From the NCBI GenBank assembly GCA_029906195.1, contig JARWSJ010000001.1, forward strand, positions 2,852,001 to 2,916,000: a stretch of DNA of 64,000 nucleotides. Direction: 5' to 3'. Positions 17,333 through 26,525 of this stretch are shown in pieces. A program made the translations under genes and the position numbers. The stretch is from Chitinophagaceae bacterium 26-R-25. Its GTDB lineage: Bacteria; Bacteroidota; Bacteroidia; Chitinophagales; Chitinophagaceae. Every line of letters begins with the position of its first letter. Position 1 is the first letter of the stretch. The notes under the pieces were generated by a model. The model ran no database searches. It saw only the letters and a program-made list of their open reading frames with translations, and had not been told where the DNA came from.

Positions 17333-17407
17333 CAATTTGAAAATTTGAAGATTTGAAAATTAGAGAGCACGCAGATGACACTGATTTGACTGATTTGCAC
17401 TGATCTT
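17333..17407. repeat. Adjacent TTTGAAnA and CTGATTTG tandem arrays
   Basis: 17333-17362 repeats the TTTGAAnA word of 14396-14544; 17368-17407 repeats the CTGATTTG word of 13297-13337. Two different word families sit side by side upstream of the AraC gene. Confidence 0.7.
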
Positions 17408-17456
17408 TTGTAAAACAGAAGAGTGTTTATCAGCAATCCAAACATTACACAGAATG

Positions 17457-17495
17457 CCTTCCTAATTCCTAATTCCTGATTCCTAATTCCTAATT
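17457..17495. repeat. ATTCCTA heptamer array
   Basis: Five to six ATTCCTA-type units directly next to the terminator of the SusCD operon. Confidence 0.75.
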
Positions 17496-17525
17496 GAAAA
17501 AGGCCTGCATTGCTGCAAGCCCTTC
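17496..17525 (-). terminator. Terminator of the SusC/SusD operon
   Basis: On the minus strand, GGCTTGCA pairs with TGCAGGCC (one G-U pair) around a GCAA tetraloop and is followed by TTTTTC. It lies 36 bp after the susD stop. Confidence 0.8.
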
Positions 17526-17561
17526 CTTTTTTATCCTGTTTGTTGTGAGTTATGTTTACTA

Positions 17562-19088
17562 TTATGGATAGTTAGGATTTTGTTTCAGGTTAGCGGTTTT
17601 AACGTCAGACGCTGGAATTGGCATCAGTTCGTGTTTGCCTTTTACAAAACCCAATGGTCCAAGCACCTGGTCAGCCATGCCCCATCTTACAAGGTCAATG
17701 TAGCGGACGCCTTCAAATGCAAGCTCTACACGTCTGGTTTTAACAATGTCCTGGAACAACGCATCGCCGGTTGTAGCAAGATCAGCCATGTTCCTTACTT
17801 TGCGGATTTGGTTGATAGCTTTTAAAGCTGCTGCATCGTTACCTGCTTTGTTATAAGCTTCGGCATCCATCAGCACTACGTCTTCGTAGCGGATATAGCG
17901 CCAGTTGGTGCCGTAGTTTAATTCAGCAATACCAGATGCAACTGTTTGAGAGGCGTAAGTACCATATTTTCTCTGGAAGTATCCTTCATAACCATATGCA
18001 GTTGGATTTGTCCATTTACCGCCTTCTGCAGTTAATTCACCTTCAGACATAACAGCAGATTGCCTTACAGCAGCGTTGCCATAAGCAACCATGGCATCAT
18101 ACAATCCTTTTTTAGGAGAGTTGAAACCCCATCCGCCAAGCAATGAATCAACAGGTGCTTTAGTGTAAAAGTCACTACGAGGTCCCATCAGCTGAACGTG
18201 AATGTTTGCCTGTGGAACGTTACCCCATGGGAAGTTACCCCAATCATAGTTTTTCAAACTGCTGAAAGAAACTTCGAAAATTGATTCAGAGCCAAACTCA
18301 CCAGCTTTAGAAAATACGTGGGAGATTGATGGGTCCAAACTGTAGTCACCGCTGTTCATTACTGCATCAAACTGAGTGGCAGCTTCAGCATATTTCTTTT
18401 GGTACAACAACGCTTTACCCAAAATTGATTGTGCTGTTCCTTTAGATACACGGAATTTATTTGCTGCACTCAATGCACTTTTTGCAGGAAGATCCACCAT
18501 TGCTTCTGTCAGGTCCTTCTGAATTTGCGTATATACATCAGCTGCCGGAGTCCTGGTAACTTTTTGTATATCGCTAAGCCCAAGATCCTGCAACACTAAA
18601 GGAACATCTCCCCAAAGTGACACCAGGTCAAGATAGCAATACCCCCTGATGGTCTTTGCTTCCGCAATACACTGTTTGCGCAGTGCATTGTCCGGTTTTA
18701 CAAAATTGATGATCTTGTTTGCGCGGAAAATTGTGTAGTAACAAGTTCTCCATCCTGCCAGCACACCGGAGTTGTTTGCATCCAGGGTAAATTTATCGAT
18801 CTGCTGATATTGCGGTTGGTCAGATTCGCCGCTACCTGCTGCATTGCTTTCATCAGAAGGCAATGTTTTCAAGAAATACATACTTGTCCACGCAGTGTAA
18901 TATTCGTACTGTAAGCTATTGTAAATAGCAGTGGTACCTTTTAAGGCATCATCGTCTGTCTGATAAAAATCTGCTTCGGAAGCTTTACCGTTGATCGGCT
19001 GGTCCAGGAAACTTTTGGAACAACCTGCAGCTATAAGTGCGGTAGTACCGGCTATTAAAGTATATTTTAAAAATGTTTTTTTCATCAC
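17562..19088 (-). CDS. SusD/RagB family outer-membrane nutrient-binding lipoprotein
   Basis: Surface lipoprotein that caps the SusC channel and binds the glycan or other nutrient. It has a signal peptide with lipobox ALIAAGC (Cys23), then the SusD start CSKSFLDQPINGK. TPR-like helices follow (AKTIRGYCYLDLVSLWGDVPLV near 150, with the conserved R-x-x-x-Y/LWGDVP block). Near the C-terminus are EDVVLMDAEAYNKAG, IRKVRN, RRVELAFEGVRYIDLVRWG and LMPIPASDV, all family hallmarks. 508 aa is normal. It lies 23 bp after the SusC gene, and the operon ends here. No enzyme gene flanks it, so the substrate is unknown. Confidence 0.95.
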   Translation of the reverse strand: MMKKTFLKYTLIAGTTALIAAGCSKSFLDQPINGKASEADFYQTDDDALKGTTAIYNSLQYEYYTAWTSMYFLKTLPSDESNAAGSGESDQPQYQQIDKFTLDANNSGVLAGWRTCYYTIFRANKIINFVKPDNALRKQCIAEAKTIRGYCYLDLVSLWGDVPLVLQDLGLSDIQKVTRTPAADVYTQIQKDLTEAMVDLPAKSALSAANKFRVSKGTAQSILGKALLYQKKYAEAATQFDAVMNSGDYSLDPSISHVFSKAGEFGSESIFEVSFSSLKNYDWGNFPWGNVPQANIHVQLMGPRSDFYTKAPVDSLLGGWGFNSPKKGLYDAMVAYGNAAVRQSAVMSEGELTAEGGKWTNPTAYGYEGYFQRKYGTYASQTVASGIAELNYGTNWRYIRYEDVVLMDAEAYNKAGNDAAALKAINQIRKVRNMADLATTGDALFQDIVKTRRVELAFEGVRYIDLVRWGMADQVLGPLGFVKGKHELMPIPASDVKTANLKQNPNYP

Positions 19089-19111
19089 TTGAATTTTTGG
19101 TAGGTTAATAA

Positions 19112-22100
19112 TTAGAACGTGAAGGATAAACCGCCAAGAATCTTTCTTGGTATTGGATAAACACCCCTGTCGATACCAAGACTATTATTATTGTTACTAC
19201 CGGCTTCAGGATCTAATCCCGGATATTTGGTAAATGTGAAGAAATCATCCAGTGATACATATATCCTTAAAGTTTTGAAATGCATTTTGCTCAGCACATC
19301 TGCAGGCAAAGTGTAACCTAACTGCAACTGGCGAATACGTGCATATGAACCATTGAAGATCATCTTGTCACTGTTGTAAACATAAGCACTGGTTGTGTTT
19401 GGAGCGAACCATGAGTTCGTGCTACCATCTTTTGTCCAGCGGTCAGTGTAGAAGAATGCAGGTTTATTTGCAGTAGGACGGTCAGAACGATTGAAGCCCA
19501 TCAGGATGTCGTTTCCGCTTTGCCCTTGTATAAAGCCGATGAAATCAAATCCTTTGTAGTTAAGCGTAATGCGGCCACCGTACATAAAGTTAGGGTGTGG
19601 AGTACCGATATAAGTCTGATCTGCAGTGTTAATTTGTTTATCGTTATTAACATCCACAACAATCGGATCACCAGGTTTTGGAGTATATCCCTTGATACCT
19701 GTTTTTGTCATATACGCATCAATCTGTCCCTGGTTCTGGAAGATACCGTCAGTTTTGTAACCGCTGAAGTACCATACCGGTTTGCCTTTTTCAAACATTG
19801 TAGCGGTCCAACCTGTACCTACGCTGGTACCAAGAATCTGTGTGAAGTTAGGATTCACTTCTATCACCTCATTATGAAGTGTGGAGACATTACCGCTTAC
19901 TTCCCATTTCAAAGCCTGGTCGTTTCTGCTTCTATATGACGCATCAAATTCCCAACCCTTGTTCTGTATCTTACCACTATTAACGAACTGAACCTGGGCC
20001 CCCAGGAATACCGGCACAGCGCCAGCACCTGACATGATCAGATTTTTTGTTTTCTTGTTATAATAATCTACGCTAAAGTTCAAACGACTTTGAACAAGTG
20101 CGAGATCCAACCCAATATCTGTTTGCTCGCTTTCTTCCCATGTCAGCTGTTTGTTGGAAATAGTAGTTGGAGCCGCACCGATCAGGAAGTTTCCTGAAGC
20201 GTCCGGATACTGAATAGCGGCACCGGTAACATCGGTAGTTGAAATCGCACCAAGCCATTGACCAGGTTTAATGTTTGAAAGACTACCGTTAATACCCCAG
20301 CTTCCGCGCAATTTCACGTAATCGAAAATATTTGAAAGTTTTCCTTTAAAGAAATCTTCGTTTGACAATACCCAACCAGCAGACACAGCAGGATAATTTC
20401 TCCACTGTTGACCTGGCGGAAGTCGTGAAGACCCATCACGACGATAGCTTGCATTAATAAGATATTTACCTCTAAAGTCGTAAGAAATTCTGCCGTAGTA
20501 AGAGGATAAAGTACTAACCTCATTGTTGCTATTAACTTTGTCCTGTGTATCAGGCTCGTAATCGGCCCAGCTGAATTGGTCATTTTCTCTGAACATGCCA
20601 GATGCTGTACCGTTAAGGAAATAATAGTTGTTTTTTAATGCTGAAGTACCGGCAAGCAACGAGAAATTATGATCACCTATTTTTCTCGTATAAGAAGCAT
20701 AGTTTTCCCACTGCCAATTGAACCACTGGTCAGCATGGTCATAGGTTGTAGGCGTTTCGTTCAATCTTTCTGATGAATACCAGAAGGTTGGATACCAGCT
20801 GTGGATTTTTTGGAACGCTCCGTCGATACCAAAGCGTGAAGTCACTTTCAAACCGGTAATTGGCTCGATATCAATATAGGCACTACCCACCACTTTGTTT
20901 TGTGTAGTTTGAGTGTGGGTGATGTCCATTTGTGCCAATGGATTACCAATTTCACCGCGTATATACGGAGAAATGCCATAGTACTTACCGTTAGGGTCTT
21001 TTCTCAGCAAGCTGGAAATAGGTGTTCCTGAAGGCGTTGTGCCGGCATAAGAATCTTTGAAGTATTGAGTGTAATCAGTTTCGCTGTTGTACACTACAGG
21101 TGTAGTAGGATCAAGCATGATCCCATTGTCTATCACCGATCCGAATTCAGAGTCTTCTGTTACACCTTTTTTGGTGAAGTTTGAGTAAGATAAACGTTCA
21201 CCGATATTCAACCATTTTTTAATTCTGCTATCGGTATTTATTCTGAAAGTATAGCGGTCGAAGCTGGCTTTGTCACCCCCAACGATACCTTGTTGATTGA
21301 AGTATGTACCGCCGATCCAGTAAGTTGTTTTTTCCGTACCGCCGCTAAGATTCAGGCCATAGCGCTGTAAAGGAGCTGTTTGGAAGACTTCGTCCAGCCA
21401 GTCAGTCGATTTGCTTGTGTTTGTTGGCAATGGAACAGGCGTTCCGGTTTTTGAAGTATTCAGGTAATCAACATATTGGGCAGAGTTCATCATATCCATT
21501 TTCTTGCCCAATGATTGCTGGCCGTACTGCATAGCGAAGCTGACTTCAGGAGGACCGCTTCTTTTACCAGTTTTAGTGGTAACGAGAATTACACCGTTCG
21601 CACCTTCCGCACCATAAATTGCAGCAGAAGCCGCATCTTTCAATACATCCACAGAGGCAATTTCTGTAGGATCAAGATATTCGATACCGCCGGCTCTCAT
21701 ACCATCAACGATGAACAGAGGATCTGCAGCAAGGTTGGAACCTGTACCGCGGATACGCACTTTCATGTTATTACCAGGGGAACCAGATGCAGGCAGTACG
21801 TTTACGCCTGGCGTTCTACCTTGCAAGGCTTGTTCAATACGGGTAGATGAAACAGTAGCGATCTGCTCACTTTTAACCTGTGAAATAGCGCCGGTTACAA
21901 GGCCCTTTCTTTGTTGGCCATAACCTACTACCACTACTTCATCGATGGTTTTTGTGCTTTGTTTCAGTGCGACACTTAATCCGCTACCAGCAGCCGCTTC
22001 GTAGGGCTCCATGCCCGCATAGCTAAAACGCAAAACTGCATTTTTCTGCGGAACATGCAGGGAGAAAGCACCAGTCGCATTTGTCATGGTTGCGATGTTA

Positions 22101-22594
22101 GTGCCTTTCACCGAAACTGTAACACCTTGTAAGGGAGTGCCGCTGGCGTCTATTACAGTACCGGTAGCGTGAATGGAAGTGTCAATAACTGGTTTATTTT
22201 CAACAATGTACTTTACATTGCCGCCTACAGTCACTACTTTACTAAGTACGATGTAGCTGTTTTGCATTTTTTGGAGTTCGTACTTTACGTCCAAAGGGTT
22301 GAGGAGTTCCTGTAGCACCAGGTCCAGCTTTTTGCCGTTGGCGTCTACATTTACTTTCCTGGAAGAACCGATAATTTCGGGGCTGTAAACAAATTTTACA
22401 TCCGAAATCTTCTCCAGTTCTGAAAGCACATTCTTGATTTTTTCATTTTTCAGGTGCAAAGACACCTTTTTATCAAGAACATTCTGCCCTTCTGAAGTCT
22501 TAGCGTAACTACAAAATACGCCGACCACCAAAAAAAACTGAATAAGGGAGATTCTCATAATGGCTAAAGCAATTGGATGAGTCAATTTTTTCAT
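19112..22594 (-). CDS. SusC/RagA TonB-dependent outer-membrane transporter with STN signalling domain
   Basis: Imports the nutrient bound by SusD through a TonB-powered beta-barrel. Domain order in about 1160 aa: signal peptide (ending near SYAKT), STN domain at about 45-115 (KKVSLHLKNEKIKNVLSEL), carboxypeptidase-regulatory-like domain at about 145-220 (GTVIDASGTPLQGVTVSVKG), TonB box-like TIDEVVVVGYG, plug with RIRGTG and DPLFIVDGM, then the barrel. The N-terminal STN domain marks a transducer that signals to an anti-sigma factor, and the FecR and ECF genes directly upstream are its likely partners. The ATG at 22594 is chosen as the signal-peptide start; 22603 would add three residues. Confidence 0.95.
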   Translation of the reverse strand: MKKLTHPIALAIMRISLIQFFLVVGVFCSYAKTSEGQNVLDKKVSLHLKNEKIKNVLSELEKISDVKFVYSPEIIGSSRKVNVDANGKKLDLVLQELLNPLDVKYELQKMQNSYIVLSKVVTVGGNVKYIVENKPVIDTSIHATGTVIDASGTPLQGVTVSVKGTNIATMTNATGAFSLHVPQKNAVLRFSYAGMEPYEAAAGSGLSVALKQSTKTIDEVVVVGYGQQRKGLVTGAISQVKSEQIATVSSTRIEQALQGRTPGVNVLPASGSPGNNMKVRIRGTGSNLAADPLFIVDGMRAGGIEYLDPTEIASVDVLKDAASAAIYGAEGANGVILVTTKTGKRSGPPEVSFAMQYGQQSLGKKMDMMNSAQYVDYLNTSKTGTPVPLPTNTSKSTDWLDEVFQTAPLQRYGLNLSGGTEKTTYWIGGTYFNQQGIVGGDKASFDRYTFRINTDSRIKKWLNIGERLSYSNFTKKGVTEDSEFGSVIDNGIMLDPTTPVVYNSETDYTQYFKDSYAGTTPSGTPISSLLRKDPNGKYYGISPYIRGEIGNPLAQMDITHTQTTQNKVVGSAYIDIEPITGLKVTSRFGIDGAFQKIHSWYPTFWYSSERLNETPTTYDHADQWFNWQWENYASYTRKIGDHNFSLLAGTSALKNNYYFLNGTASGMFRENDQFSWADYEPDTQDKVNSNNEVSTLSSYYGRISYDFRGKYLINASYRRDGSSRLPPGQQWRNYPAVSAGWVLSNEDFFKGKLSNIFDYVKLRGSWGINGSLSNIKPGQWLGAISTTDVTGAAIQYPDASGNFLIGAAPTTISNKQLTWEESEQTDIGLDLALVQSRLNFSVDYYNKKTKNLIMSGAGAVPVFLGAQVQFVNSGKIQNKGWEFDASYRSRNDQALKWEVSGNVSTLHNEVIEVNPNFTQILGTSVGTGWTATMFEKGKPVWYFSGYKTDGIFQNQGQIDAYMTKTGIKGYTPKPGDPIVVDVNNDKQINTADQTYIGTPHPNFMYGGRITLNYKGFDFIGFIQGQSGNDILMGFNRSDRPTANKPAFFYTDRWTKDGSTNSWFAPNTTSAYVYNSDKMIFNGSYARIRQLQLGYTLPADVLSKMHFKTLRIYVSLDDFFTFTKYPGLDPEAGSNNNNSLGIDRGVYPIPRKILGGLSFTF

Positions 22595-22678
22595 AAATTG
22601 CAACCGTTTAACTGTTATTTAATAGGTAAACATCCCTTTAAAGTCTGCTTAAAAACCTTTCAAGGGAATTATTTTGAC

Positions 22679-22719
22679 AAAGCTGGTAGTGCTCGCAACA
22701 TTACCGGCTTTTGTTTTTC
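22679..22719 (+). terminator. Plus-strand terminator-like hairpin in the susC leader (possible antisense RNA end)
   Basis: AAAGCTGGTA pairs with TACCGGCTTT (one wobble; 22679-22688 with 22702-22711) around a 13-nt loop, followed by TGTTTTTC on the plus strand. No plus-strand gene lies upstream; the flanking genes are all on the minus strand. It may end an RNA antisense to the susC start, or just be a leader hairpin. Nothing else was recognised in the 304-bp gap 22595-22898. Confidence 0.5.
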
Positions 22720-22898
22720 ATATGACTTTTTACTAAAAATGTTCTGCTTCTAACCCTGGCCTGTGTAAGTATTTAATCCTTTCTGTTCCTTAATCTATTA
22801 GTGTTCCAAACTAAAAAGGTGTAACGATTTATCTGGTTTATTGATTTTAGCCTTGCTTCTAATCTGAGCCTTAATTTAAAATTTATAGATGCTTTCTT

Positions 22899-24038
22899 TT
22901 ATTCCTTTTTAGGACAACCTCTTGTGCTCATAACTACACTACCATCGATGATTTCGTAGCTTGCGTTAATGGCTTTGCAAATGACATCCAGTTTCTGATA
23001 AAATGTTTCATTGCCCATAGGTGCATTAATGGTACAGTTGGCAAACGCCTCTTCATCAAACACGATGTTGATTCCATAAGCTTCCTGCATGATGGCGAAC
23101 ACCTTTTTTATTGGGGCTGAATCGAAGTTGAAATTGAAACTTTTGGGAGCAGGTAGAACATCTGGTTTATCTGTAATCTTTTTACGCAAAACTTTTTCTT
23201 CGTCGAGTATTACCATTTGGTTCGGTGTAACCACTAAACCACCAAGTTCATAAGGCGTTGCGTTATGCTTTTCAGAAAATACATTTTTCTTGTACACAGA
23301 CACCTTCCCTGTCTTTACTGAAACAAGCGTGAACTTTTTATCGGCATAGGCTTTAACCCAAAAGGTCGTTCCCAATACTTTTGTCACCAGGTCGTTTGTG
23401 TAAACTATAAAAGGCTTTGAGGGGTTTTTAGCTACATCAAAAACGGCTTCACCTTCCAGATAAATTTCTCTTTTTTCAGTGGCATTGCCGGAATAAACAA
23501 ATTTGCTTCTGGGTGAAAGCATCACTGTTGATCCATCTGACAGTTTAATCTTTTGAATAGAACCTGTAGTGTTTACAAATTCGTCAGCCGTTTTCTTAAC
23601 TGCAATGGTGAAAGTTTCATAGCTGCTTTCTTTAACTGTAGCCCCCTTGTGTGATGCAGTTAAAGCCCATGCACCAACAACTGCAACAACCGCTGCTGCA
23701 GCCACTTTCCACCAATTTCGCTTGAAAAAAGCAACGGTCCCGTTTGGACTGATTGAGGTTTGGTTGTCGGCTAAAGAAGGGTCCTCCCTGATGGCAGAAA
23801 GTATCTTTTCAATTTCAATCTCTATCTCTTCGTCAGAAATACTTTTTCCACTCGTTTTAAGAATGTACAACAGCTCTTTGGCATTTTCCATCAAATCCTG
23901 TTTTGTAGGATTCATATGCGCCCAGTTGTGCCAGAAAACTTCCGCTGCCGGATCTGTATGCAATATCCAATCTCTGAAAGATGTATCAGCTATAAAATCT
24001 CCTATTGTCTTGTAAGGGTTGTTTCGCATTGCAGCCAT
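22899..24038 (-). CDS. FecR family anti-sigma factor
   Basis: Inner-membrane regulator linking the SusC STN domain to the ECF sigma factor. An N-terminal cytoplasmic helical segment (about 1-95) is followed by a transmembrane helix (WWKVAAAAVVAVVGAWALTA, about 107-127). The periplasmic FecR domain has LSDGSTVMLSPRSKFVYSG, REIYLEGEAVFDVAKNPSKPF and VLGTTFWVKAY. The C-terminal DUF4974 has FNFDSAPIKKVFAIMQEAYGI. Start at 24038 (MAAMRNN) or 24029; the longer frame from 24086 has no family support. It lies between its sigma gene and susC. Confidence 0.92.
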   Translation of the reverse strand: MAAMRNNPYKTIGDFIADTSFRDWILHTDPAAEVFWHNWAHMNPTKQDLMENAKELLYILKTSGKSISDEEIEIEIEKILSAIREDPSLADNQTSISPNGTVAFFKRNWWKVAAAAVVAVVGAWALTASHKGATVKESSYETFTIAVKKTADEFVNTTGSIQKIKLSDGSTVMLSPRSKFVYSGNATEKREIYLEGEAVFDVAKNPSKPFIVYTNDLVTKVLGTTFWVKAYADKKFTLVSVKTGKVSVYKKNVFSEKHNATPYELGGLVVTPNQMVILDEEKVLRKKITDKPDVLPAPKSFNFNFDSAPIKKVFAIMQEAYGINIVFDEEAFANCTINAPMGNETFYQKLDVICKAINASYEIIDGSVVMSTRGCPKKE

Positions 24039-24134
24039 TGTGTGTTTACATTCATTTGCACACTTAGATAAAGCGACGCAGGTCAATTTTCTACTGAACT
24101 TTTGGAAATAATTTTAAAAAAAAGTTAAAGCCAT

Positions 24135-24764
24135 TTATAATCCACTGATTGTCAACAATAACATCAGGCAAATAATAAACTTTTCTGAAACGGTTTTTAG
24201 TTTTTTCAATGCATCGTGCAGAAGGTTGTACACAGACTGATGGTTGATTTCCATAATTTCTGCGATCTTGTCTGCATCGGCATTCATGTAAAAGCGCAGG
24301 TAGATGATTTCCTGTTGCCTTCTGGAGAGAGACTTTAAAGTTTCCTTTATTTTTTTGGCGAGCTCAACTGATTTTTCGCGGTCAACCAAACGGTTTTCTG
24401 CGTTAAGGCCAAGATCAAAAAAGCTTTCGGAAGAAAAATTATCGTAGGAAATTTCTGTTTTGCCTTTCTTCAACTCTTTCGCAATGTCGCGACGAAGGCA
24501 AGTGAGCAGATAAAATTTTACGTGTTCTGTTTCACCTATTGTAGCATGATTTTTCCAGAGAGAAAGAAAAACGTTTTGAATGCAATCCTTTACCAAATGC
24601 TCGTCCTGCGTAAACTTGCATCCATATCTGAATAGATCTTTATAGTACCATTTGATAATAGAACTGAAGGCAGTGGAACTACCATTACGGAAGTCGTTCC
24701 AAAGGGCTACAAGTGTATCGTTGGAATAATTAAGCAAGCAGTTATTGTTTCGTTCTGTTAACAA
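24135..24764 (-). CDS. ECF RNA polymerase sigma factor (FecI-like), TTG start
   Basis: 209-aa sigma-70 family member that likely drives the susC/susD operon when released by FecR. Region 2 is at about 38-75 (DLFRYGCKFTQDEHLVKDCIQNVFLSLWKN). Region 4 is at about 140-190 (LSRRQQEIIYLRFYMNADADKIAEIMEINHQSVYNLLHDALKKLK). The frame has no ATG before region 2; TTG at 24764 is the best start. The C-terminus ends in an unusual hydrophobic tail (FIICLMLLLTISGL) after region 4, which might touch the membrane. First gene of the sigma-FecR-SusC-SusD run. Confidence 0.9.
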   Translation of the reverse strand: MLTERNNNCLLNYSNDTLVALWNDFRNGSSTAFSSIIKWYYKDLFRYGCKFTQDEHLVKDCIQNVFLSLWKNHATIGETEHVKFYLLTCLRRDIAKELKKGKTEISYDNFSSESFFDLGLNAENRLVDREKSVELAKKIKETLKSLSRRQQEIIYLRFYMNADADKIAEIMEINHQSVYNLLHDALKKLKTVSEKFIICLMLLLTISGL

Positions 24765-24803
24765 ACTTATAAAAAAGAAAATGAATTTGCCAAATCTAAT
24801 TTT

Positions 24804-25907
24804 CTAGTTTTTATCCTGCTCCTCAATTTTTTTTCTTTTCCGTGGTTCATGTAAAGCCGCGAAATCGTCTCCCAGCAACATTCCCCACGGTTTCAGCTCG
24901 TCTACGCGATCAAAAATTGTTTTACAAATGGCGATAAAAGGAATACTCAGGAACATTCCACCTATGCCCGCAAGCGATCCGGCAACGATCACACCCACTA
25001 TGCAAACGAGTGCATTGAGTTTTACTTTCGATCCGATGATTCGCGGATAAATGAAATTGTTATCGATAAACTGAACGACTAAGAATATCACGATCGCCCA
25101 AATGAGTTTAGAAACTTCACCTGTGTTTGTGTACGTTATGAATGAAATAAGGAACACTGCAATCAATCCTCCGATGTATGGAATCAAATTTAAAATAGCT
25201 CCAATAATGGAAAGCAATAACGCATAAGGAGCGCCGATAATAAATAAACCGATCGCGTTCAAAACCGCTACACACGAGTTCTCCAGCAATAATCCTGCAA
25301 TGTAATGTTGAATAATAAAACGCACTTCGCTGATCACTTCAACCACTTTATCGTTATGCTTTTTGTGAAACAATCTTACCACAAATGTTCGCAACAATTC
25401 TCTGTAATACATGAAGAGGAAAGTATAAATTGGTATGAGCGTGATGTTACTCAACGATGAACCAATAATGCTCAAAGCCCCGCCGGCTACGGTTCCTATC
25501 TCTCCTGTTGCTTTCTCTTTTGCCTGTGCTACCACCTGTTGTTGCTGATGTTGTGACACATGCAACTGTTGACGTATCCATTGCTGCACCTTGCTTACAA
25601 GCGTGTTGATATTTTTCTTAATTGTAGGAAGATCCTGTATAAAATTTTGCACTTGTGATGAAATAAAAAACATCACACCACCCAACACTATGACCGCAAT
25701 CAATATGCTCAGGAGTATTGCAGGCACTCTTGGAATTTTCCATTTTATCAAACGCGCCTCCAGGGGCCGCAATAAAATGGCGATCAGTACAGCAAAACCC
25801 AGCGGCAGCAACAAATACTGGCCGACAAACAATCCGTATAACCATAGCGCGAGCAATAGGGAAACAAGACTTAGTTTAACATACAACGGGAGCTTTATTT
25901 GGTCCAT
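24804..25907 (-). CDS. AI-2E family transporter (YdiK/PerM-type membrane protein)
   Basis: 367-aa inner-membrane protein with the AI-2E_transport layout: two or three N-terminal helices (LSLVSLLLALWLYGLFVGQYLLLPLGFAVLIAILL), a soluble region at about 85-145 with a Gln-rich patch (SQHQQQQVVAQAKEK), then clustered helices with the conserved GAILNLIPYIGGLIA and FIDNNFIYPRIIGSKVKLNALVCI blocks. Members include export proteins and antiporters; autoinducer transport is shown for few, so the substrate stays open. It lies 39 bp upstream of the sigma gene on the same strand and may be co-transcribed with it, though unrelated in function. Confidence 0.88.
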   Translation of the reverse strand: MDQIKLPLYVKLSLVSLLLALWLYGLFVGQYLLLPLGFAVLIAILLRPLEARLIKWKIPRVPAILLSILIAVIVLGGVMFFISSQVQNFIQDLPTIKKNINTLVSKVQQWIRQQLHVSQHQQQQVVAQAKEKATGEIGTVAGGALSIIGSSLSNITLIPIYTFLFMYYRELLRTFVVRLFHKKHNDKVVEVISEVRFIIQHYIAGLLLENSCVAVLNAIGLFIIGAPYALLLSIIGAILNLIPYIGGLIAVFLISFITYTNTGEVSKLIWAIVIFLVVQFIDNNFIYPRIIGSKVKLNALVCIVGVIVAGSLAGIGGMFLSIPFIAICKTIFDRVDELKPWGMLLGDDFAALHEPRKRKKIEEQDKN

Positions 25908-25956
25908 GGTGGGGAATTTAGGAGGCGGATGAAAAAATCGTTCCGCGGAGCGGAAG

Positions 25957-26135
25957 TAGGAATTAGAAATTAGAAGCTAGGAATTAGAGATGCTTTGTGC
26001 GTAGCATTACAATTCCTGGCGGTCACCGTTCATATGCATCATTTGCTTCTGTGCTTATGCTTAAACCGAGTATAAAAAAAGGTTGTGATAATTGTCCTAC
26101 GATTCCTAATTCCTAACTCCTAATTCCTAATTCCT
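25957..26135. repeat. Inverted-arm ATTCCTA element
   Basis: Left arm 25957-25989 (AATTAGG-type words) and right arm 26101-26135 (ATTCCTA-type words). The core CTTTGTGCGTAGCATT at 25993-26008 matches the 14425 core with one change. It fills the gap between divergent genes. Confidence 0.8.
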
Positions 26136-26177
26136 CCTCATGGTACAACATTTGCACCCATATCCAAAACCTCACAC

Positions 26178-26525
26178 ATGGAAGCACCAAACGAAATGAT
26201 CACACTCAGCTATATATTGGAGAAATTGAGATTGAAAAAGTGGGATAATGAGTTCCGCTGGAGCCCGGAAGGTTTTCATTCCGGAAAGGGGAAAAATTAT
26301 CAACCGGATGAATTACAGATTATTAAGACTTACCGTTTTGAGGGTTCAACAGATCCTGCCGACTCGTCTATTCTATACATTATCGAAGCGAAAGATGGAT
26401 TGATAGGTTACAGTCTCGATGCCTATGGCGTGTATAGCAGTCACGACGATGAAGAAGGTTATGATAATTTTATTAGAGCAATACCAGAAAAGAACAGGGA
26501 GGAGCAATTAACGTTTGAGCTGTAG
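26178..26525 (+). CDS. Small conserved Bacteroidetes protein of unknown function
   Basis: 115-aa acidic cytoplasmic protein. The centre, DELQIIKTYRFEGSTDPADSSILYIIEAKDGLIGYSLDAYGVYS, is the signature of a small family I know from Bacteroidetes. It is sometimes labelled phosphoribosylpyrophosphate synthetase, but no PRPP-binding motif is present, so that name should not be transferred. Its last 53 bp overlap the end of the convergent gene at 26473-26925. Confidence 0.75.
   Translation: MEAPNEMITLSYILEKLRLKKWDNEFRWSPEGFHSGKGKNYQPDELQIIKTYRFEGSTDPADSSILYIIEAKDGLIGYSLDAYGVYSSHDDEEGYDNFIRAIPEKNREEQLTFEL

Noticed and set aside
24804-25907. Quorum-sensing autoinducer exporter
   Set aside because: The family name AI-2E reflects few tested members; no quorum-sensing gene is nearby.
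26178-26525. Annotation as phosphoribosylpyrophosphate synthetase
   Set aside because: The family label circulates, but no PRPP-binding loop or catalytic flexible loop is present in 115 residues.
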